From positions 1 through 64,000 of the forward strand of contig CANJLD010000019.1 of the NCBI GenBank assembly GCA_947475165.1: DNA of 64,000 nt. Reading direction: 5' to 3'. The notes under the pieces were generated by a model, which was given only the letters and a program-made list of their open reading frames with translations, was not told where the DNA came from and ran no database searches. This DNA comes from Bacteroidota bacterium. GTDB lineage: Bacteria; Bacteroidota; Bacteroidia; Chitinophagales; LD1. Of this stretch, positions 59,289 to 64,000 are shown in pieces; position 1 is the stretch's first letter, and every line of letters starts with the position of its first letter. A program made the position numbers and the translations under genes.

Positions 59289-59317
59289 ACGTTCCACTTC
59301 TTTGAGAAGTGGAACGT
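59289..59317. repeat. REP palindrome, right copy
   Basis: ACGTTCCACTTCT (59289-59301), spacer TTG, AGAAGTGGAACGT (59305-59317). It is identical to the left copy except for the central bases and the outermost pairs, and lies 38 bp upstream of the transposase start. Confidence 0.9.
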
Positions 59318-59337
59318 ATAGCTGTGGAATGTGTGGC

Positions 59338-60801
59338 TTACCTCTCCCAAGGCAGATACTTATGAAACTCAGGAACAATCTTAAGCAGATAAGTAAGCAA
59401 CAGAAACGTGCCGCCTAACACTAAGCTTTTAAAAACAATATTCAGCACAGCTGAATCAAACACCGGTAACATAAAGTTGAGCGATAGACAAAGCATCAGA
59501 ATAAAAATAGTCTTCACCGTATCCATAGTATATGGCATAAAGCCAAACCTGCGGTAAATAAGAAACAGTTTAATACCGGTATACAACAGCGATGAAATAG
59601 CAGTGCTCATAGCCGCACCGTTAATGCCATACATCGGAATCAAAATCATGTTGCTGGCAAAAGTGATAATGACTAACAGCAGTAAAAGCAAAGCCCCCTG
59701 CCAGTATTTAGAAGAATAGAAGATGATAGAAGTGTTGGCACCGCCCATCATGTTTATTAATGCACCAACCGAAATAATCCATACCACTTCAAAGCCCTGC
59801 TCAAAGTCCTTACCCACCAAATGCAGCAGGTAAGTAATGTTGCAATTAATGCCAACAAAAAGCAACGCACCAATCAGCGAAAGATATTTTACCGATTTGT
59901 AAAAAACATCGCGCACATCGTCCATATCGTTCTCTACTACCGCATGTGCCACCTTAGCGGTAACAATCCGGTCAAGCGCATTAAGCGGAGTTTCGATAAT
60001 GGTGGGAATGAAAGAGGCAATGGCATAAATACCTACAAAGCTTAAGGGAAGAAATTTTCCAATCAAAACTGAATCAAGGGTCTTTAACCCAAGTGCAGCA
60101 ATACTTGAAAGCGAAAGCAGCAAACCAAAGCTCACCATCTCGCGCAGGCCTTGTTTTTTAAAGAAGCTCCAGTCAATGCTCAGCGAAGGTTTGTCTACAC
60201 GCAACAGGTAAAAAATAAGCAACAGTGTTTGCAGCGCGTAAACGCCCACATAACCGCCAATGAACTGCGGAAGGGTAAGCACTTTAAAATAGTAAGCGAA
60301 GATGAGCGCGAGATAAGCTACACGTACATATACATCATTAAGATACGAAGGCACGGTAGATTTAAAAAGCGAAATGAGATAAGTAGTGATAACCGTTCCG
60401 AAAGCGATGAATAAGCTGAACGGAAAAATGTAATAGAAGTAATCGATAATAAGCGGGCTCTCTCTGCGATACTGCGCAATAATAAAATCATGAAACACCA
60501 GCAAGCCAATTACCGATAGCGCAAAACCAATTAAAGGGAAGATGAGCATGAAACCAAAGAACCCGTGATGACCATTCTTTGCATTGCGGAAATGCGGAAA
60601 GTATTTAATGGTCATATTGGTTACACCAATAGGAATAAAGCTGGCAATTAAAGTAGCAAAGGCAAACATCACGCGCGCGAGGCCAATCTCTTCGGGCTTC
60701 AAAAACTTAGGCTGAATAATAATAAGCGATACAAAGCCGAGCATAATGCCCGCATAAGAACTGAGTGTGTTTTTAATGCCTTGTCGCTGTATTATGCCCA
60801 T
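59338..60801 (-). CDS. Polysaccharide flippase-like membrane protein (MOP/Wzx family)
   Basis: A 487-residue protein with about fourteen transmembrane helices; LSSYAGIMLGFVSLIIIQPKFL at the N terminus and SFGLLLSLSSIAALGLKTLDSVLIGKFL in the middle match the Wzx/MATE-like export family. It most likely flips lipid-linked sugars across the inner membrane. Its ATG (60801) overlaps the end of the upstream asparagine synthetase gene by ten bases, so the two are cotranscribed. Confidence 0.88.
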   Translation of the reverse strand: MGIIQRQGIKNTLSSYAGIMLGFVSLIIIQPKFLKPEEIGLARVMFAFATLIASFIPIGVTNMTIKYFPHFRNAKNGHHGFFGFMLIFPLIGFALSVIGLLVFHDFIIAQYRRESPLIIDYFYYIFPFSLFIAFGTVITTYLISLFKSTVPSYLNDVYVRVAYLALIFAYYFKVLTLPQFIGGYVGVYALQTLLLIFYLLRVDKPSLSIDWSFFKKQGLREMVSFGLLLSLSSIAALGLKTLDSVLIGKFLPLSFVGIYAIASFIPTIIETPLNALDRIVTAKVAHAVVENDMDDVRDVFYKSVKYLSLIGALLFVGINCNITYLLHLVGKDFEQGFEVVWIISVGALINMMGGANTSIIFYSSKYWQGALLLLLLVIITFASNMILIPMYGINGAAMSTAISSLLYTGIKLFLIYRRFGFMPYTMDTVKTIFILMLCLSLNFMLPVFDSAVLNIVFKSLVLGGTFLLLTYLLKIVPEFHKYLPWER

Positions 60802-62681
60802 TGCTTATACCATAGTTGAAACAAAAACAAATAACTCAACCGCTGAAACTCTACCGGTTCACCGGCAAGGTATTTATCGCGCAGCTTTATTACACGCTCT
60901 TCATTAAATATATTCTGTTCGCGCAATGTTTGCTCGTTCAGCACATCAAGCAATACATCTTTCAGCTCTTTGCGCAGCCAACTTTCGAGCGGTACTCCAA
61001 AGCCCATCTTAGGTCGCTCCATCATTTCGCGCGGCACGTAAGAGTGCACAATGTCTTTTAATATGTATTTAGTTATGCCGTTTTTGTATTTGTAAGAAGA
61101 TGGAAGCTTTGCCGCAAACTCAATAATGCGCTGGTCGAGGAATGGCTCGCGGCCTTCTAAACTGATGCTCATGGTGGCACGGTCTACCTTCTGCAAAATG
61201 TCATCAACCATGTAAGTCTTATACTCCGTTGCTTGAAATTTTGAAAGCAAATCGTTGGTGTTGTTCAGCTTTGCGCCTTCATCAAACGGAGTGTTCAGTG
61301 AAGTAATATCTTTATTAAACAACTGCTGCGTTTCATAAAACGTCATCGCCTGGCTGATAATGTCAAAACGCTTTACTGCATCGGTGTGTTGCATAAAGTC
61401 ATTCAGCTTGCTCAGTTTGTTTTGCGATGAAGTTTCCGCCATGCCCATAAACGGCTTGCTCAACATCTCCGCCAAACAACCAAGCACCGGTGGTATTGCA
61501 TTCAGTTTATCAATCCGGCTGAGCGCATTAAAATATTTCGGATAGCCTGCAAAAATTTCATCGCCACCATCGGCAGAAAGCGCAACGGTAACTTTCTCCC
61601 TCGCCATGCGGCTTACTAATGTGGTTGGAATGGCAGATGTATCACCAAAAGGCTCATCATATATATGAGGCAACTCGTCCACCATATCCAGTGCATCTTT
61701 ATAGGTGCAGATGTGCTCGTAATGCTCGGTGCCTAAATATTCAGCTACGTTTTTTGCGTGATGCGCTTCATTAAACTTCGGGTCTTCGAAACCGATGGTG
61801 AATGTCTTTATCTTCTGTGTGCTGTTCTTTTGTAGTAAAGCCGTAACAGCAGTTGAATCATAACCGCCACTTAAAAATACACCCACCGGTACATCGGCAA
61901 TCATCCGGTATTGAAAAGCGGAGAGCATCAACCGTTCTGTTTCTTTCTTTGCTTCTTCGTAACTAATATCAAGCTTAGGCTGATTGTAGCAATCAACAAC
62001 ATCCCAATACTTCTGCTCGGTAACCTTCTTTGTATTTAAATCAATCTCCAGCGTGTGACCGGGCAATAACTTAAAAGTGTTTTCGAAAATAGTATGCGGT
62101 GCAGAAATATATCCGCGCTGAAAGTAAAGGGACAGCGCGCTGTAATTAATCTGCTTTTTAAACTGCGGATGCGCATGGAATATTTTTAACTCTGAACCGA
62201 ACAATAACAAATCTCCCGACCGGTAATAGAACAGCGGCTTAACACCGGCACGGTCGCGGAACAAAATCACTTTCGACTTCTTCGCATCATACAAGGCAAT
62301 GGCAAACATACCTATGAACCGGTCAACACAATTCACTCCCCACTTGGCGTAGCTCTTTAATATCACCTCCGTATCTGAATGCGATTTGAAAGTGTAGCCA
62401 CTCTCCTCCAGTTCTTTTCGTATTTCCTGATAGTTGTAAATCTCTCCGTTAAAGATAACGGTGAGTCCCTCCTCCTCAAACTTCATGGGCTGGTGTCCGA
62501 GCGCAGATAGCTCTATAATAGATAATCGCCTGAAGCCTAAACCTACATTTGCCGCACCGGTGTCGAACAACTCATGTCCGCTGTCGTCAGGTCCGCGATG
62601 CAGAATAGTGTCGCTCATCTTTTTGAGCAAGTCTAAATTCCCGTTCTTGTTGAAATCAATAAACCCGGCTATTCCGCACAT
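60792..62681 (-). CDS. asnB: Asparagine synthase, glutamine-hydrolysing
   Basis: A 629-residue amidotransferase. The start at 62681 gives MCGIAGF, so Cys2 becomes the N-terminal nucleophile of the glutaminase domain (about 1-200); the longer open frame would hide it. The synthetase domain carries the ATP-binding SGGYDSTAV loop at about residue 269 and DGGDEIFAGYPKY. Next to flippase and methyltransferase genes, it may amidate a sugar acid of a surface polysaccharide rather than make free asparagine; this is an inference. A TACATTCG box lies six bases before the ATG. Confidence 0.9.
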   Translation of the reverse strand: MCGIAGFIDFNKNGNLDLLKKMSDTILHRGPDDSGHELFDTGAANVGLGFRRLSIIELSALGHQPMKFEEEGLTVIFNGEIYNYQEIRKELEESGYTFKSHSDTEVILKSYAKWGVNCVDRFIGMFAIALYDAKKSKVILFRDRAGVKPLFYYRSGDLLLFGSELKIFHAHPQFKKQINYSALSLYFQRGYISAPHTIFENTFKLLPGHTLEIDLNTKKVTEQKYWDVVDCYNQPKLDISYEEAKKETERLMLSAFQYRMIADVPVGVFLSGGYDSTAVTALLQKNSTQKIKTFTIGFEDPKFNEAHHAKNVAEYLGTEHYEHICTYKDALDMVDELPHIYDEPFGDTSAIPTTLVSRMAREKVTVALSADGGDEIFAGYPKYFNALSRIDKLNAIPPVLGCLAEMLSKPFMGMAETSSQNKLSKLNDFMQHTDAVKRFDIISQAMTFYETQQLFNKDITSLNTPFDEGAKLNNTNDLLSKFQATEYKTYMVDDILQKVDRATMSISLEGREPFLDQRIIEFAAKLPSSYKYKNGITKYILKDIVHSYVPREMMERPKMGFGVPLESWLRKELKDVLLDVLNEQTLREQNIFNEERVIKLRDKYLAGEPVEFQRLSYLFLFQLWYKQWA

Positions 62682-62687
62682 TGGGGA

Positions 62688-62695
62688 CGAATGTA
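62688..62695 (-). promoter_or_regulatory. Candidate -7 element TACATTCG of asnB
   Basis: A TAnnTTYG box followed by TCCCCA and the ATG. It confirms the chosen start and predicts a leaderless asnB-flippase transcript. Confidence 0.45.
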
Positions 62696-62760
62696 GAGAA
62701 ATCGGCAAATCGGGAATGAAACGCAACGAATAATTTTATTTTCGGGCTTCATATTTCAAG

Positions 62761-63699
62761 ATGATAGATTTCGTTTCTCCCAAGTCGGGCAAAATACTTA
62801 CAGCACAGCAAAGTGAATTGATTTCAGAAGCAGGAGAGAAATTTCCGGTGGTGAACGGCATTCCCCGCTTTGTGCCGCAGGATAACTATGCCAGTGCTTT
62901 TGGTTTACAGTGGAAGAACTTTGCCAAAACACAGTTGGACAGTTTCAATGGCACAAAGATTTCGCAGGAGAGATTAGAACGCTGCCTCGGCTTTCCCATC
63001 GAACAACTAAGAGGAAAGAACCTGCTGGAAGTAGGCAGCGGTGCAGGAAGATTTACCGAGTTGTTTGTAAAAGGCGGTGCACATGTTCATACCGTTGACT
63101 TAAGTGTAGCCGTAGAAGTAAACAAAGAGAACATCGGCAATGCCGACAATTATAAAATAGCGCAGGCAAGTGTGTATGAACTGCCCTTTGCAAAAGAGAG
63201 TTTTGATGTAGTTATGTGTTTGGGCGTAATACAACACACCCCCGATAGCGAAAAGACGATAGAGGCTTTGTGGCAAATGGTGAAGCCCGGTGGCTTGCTG
63301 GTGATAGACCATTATATCTGGCGCATTAATTATTATTTCAACCCTGCCACTTACTACCGGTTAGTGTTGAAAGAACTGAAACCGAAAACATCGAAGAAGA
63401 TTGTAGATGCACTGGTTAACTTTTTCTTTCCGCTGCACTGGGCGTTCCGCAACATTGCTCCGCTTGAGTGGCTGCTGAAAAGAGTTTCTCCTTTAATTAC
63501 TTTTATGAAGCCGCACCCCGAGTTGAGCCGACAGGAGCATTTTGAATGGGCGCGTTTAGATACCTATGATTCGTTGACCGACTACTACAAACATTTGCGC
63601 ACACCGGAAGAAATAAAAACAGAGTTGGAGAAATTAGGAGCAAAGAACATCTGGATAAACAAAGGCGGAAACGGGGTGGAGGCACGGGCAACAAAATAA
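62761..63699 (+). CDS. Class I methyltransferase with Trm112-like N terminus
   Basis: A 312-residue SAM-dependent methyltransferase. The first 45 residues (IDFVSPKSGKILTAQQSELIS ... FPVVNGIPRFVP) resemble a Trm112-like small domain, though the zinc cysteines are absent. Motif I is LLEVGSGAGRFTELF, motif II is HVHTVDLS and motif IV is DVVMCLGVIQHTPDSEKTIE. Location in a surface-glycan region suggests a sugar or lipid acceptor; the substrate is unknown. A TATTTTCG box at about 62736-62743 may be its -7 element. Confidence 0.85.
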   Translation: MIDFVSPKSGKILTAQQSELISEAGEKFPVVNGIPRFVPQDNYASAFGLQWKNFAKTQLDSFNGTKISQERLERCLGFPIEQLRGKNLLEVGSGAGRFTELFVKGGAHVHTVDLSVAVEVNKENIGNADNYKIAQASVYELPFAKESFDVVMCLGVIQHTPDSEKTIEALWQMVKPGGLLVIDHYIWRINYYFNPATYYRLVLKELKPKTSKKIVDALVNFFFPLHWAFRNIAPLEWLLKRVSPLITFMKPHPELSRQEHFEWARLDTYDSLTDYYKHLRTPEEIKTELEKLGAKNIWINKGGNGVEARATK

Positions 63700-63701
63700 A
63701 T

Positions 63702-63775
63702 AAGCCACGAATTGCACGAATTATTATCGGTGCATTAAAATTATTTTTCGTGTTAATTAGTGAAATTAGTGGCTT
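63702..63775. repeat. Imperfect inverted repeat between two methyltransferase genes
   Basis: AAGCCACGAATTGCACGAATT (21 bp, 63702-63722) and its reverse at 63755-63775 match at 18 of 21 positions. It fills most of the 92-bp gap and resembles an intergenic repeat of Bacteroidota that I recall. Confidence 0.6.
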
Positions 63776-63791
63776 GAATTAAAATTACAAC

Positions 63792-64000
63792 ATGGCAGAG
63801 AAAGAACAGGTTTCGGAATACTACGATAAGTTATGGGATGAATACGAGCAGACCAAACTCAGTAAACCCAACAGCCGTCACCGCACTATCTTAAAGAATT
63901 TGAAGAAGGCGGGATTGAAAAGCAATTCCAGCGTAATTGAGATTGGTTGTGGTATCGGTTCACTTTCCGGTTTAATTATCAGCTATATCACGGATGGCTT
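63792..64000 (+). CDS. Class I SAM-dependent methyltransferase (partial)
   Basis: The first 69 codons of a methyltransferase cut by the window end. The N-terminal helix (EKEQVSEYYDKLWDEYEQ) and motif I (VIEIGCGIGSLSGLI) are visible. It follows another methyltransferase in the same direction within the polysaccharide region. The substrate cannot be told. Confidence 0.8.
   Translation, partial: MAEKEQVSEYYDKLWDEYEQTKLSKPNSRHRTILKNLKKAGLKSNSSVIEIGCGIGSLSGLIISYITDG

Overview
The window is a 64-kb chromosomal segment from a member of the Bacteroidota, most likely from an uncultured or environmental lineage. Several signs point there. Five proteins carry type IX secretion (T9SS) C-terminal sorting domains. 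The L-threonine dehydrogenase is of the GalE-like type, and the NtrC-type regulator has a GAFTSA loop. Shine-Dalgarno sequences are almost absent. Several promoters fit the Bacteroidota TTTG / TAnnTTTG consensus, here relaxed to TAnnTTYG. Nearly everything is core housekeeping; no prophage, integrative element or CRISPR array is visible.

Layout. 1-2.2 kb: end of an unidentified gene, tRNA-Asp, a sigma-54 response regulator and RNase P RNA. 2.2-5 kb: a methyltransferase with a palindromic repeat inside its reading frame, a decayed transglutaminase-like gene and a DUF2279 protein. 5-20 kb: pgm, pcm, an OmpA-like protein, an SPFH protein, smpB, a thioesterase, a NRAMP-Usp fusion, an SGNH hydrolase, xerC, rpsU, acyl-CoA dehydrogenase, apt, two amino-acid permeases and a metallo-hydrolase. 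20-27 kb: a beta-barrel protein, threonine dehydrogenase, a YfhO-like protein and two glycosyltransferases. 27-32.5 kb: a more accessory stretch with a T9SS protein, a small HTH protein, a 21-bp-period tandem array in front of a two-module hypothetical gene, an OmpA protein, an SUMF1-type protein and a MazF-type toxin-antitoxin pair. 32.5-39 kb: ruvB, phoD-like, proline dehydrogenase, rmuC, aroE and dedA. 39-58.5 kb: large secreted proteins (1576, 627, 746 and 467 residues) around a TPR protein, an M1 peptidase and an ALDH7-type dehydrogenase, plus a second 21-bp array in front of another hypothetical gene. 58.6-64 kb: a REP-associated transposase between two REP palindromes, then the edge of a surface-polysaccharide locus (flippase, asparagine synthetase, two methyltransferases).

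The most unusual content is repetitive DNA that standard annotation misses. Two unrelated-looking arrays keep an exact 21-bp period (9 and at least 12 units, no indels), and each sits just upstream of a long hypothetical gene. Eleven short heptanucleotide tandem arrays, typically exactly five 7-bp units, are scattered both between genes and inside coding sequences; two lie exactly at the junction with the T9SS sorting domain. Several palindromic elements have entered genes or supplied starts and ends of reading frames. A recurring promoter geometry puts TAnnTTYG only 4-6 nt before the start codon, which predicts leaderless mRNAs for several genes.

All assignments come from reading the sequence; no database search was run.
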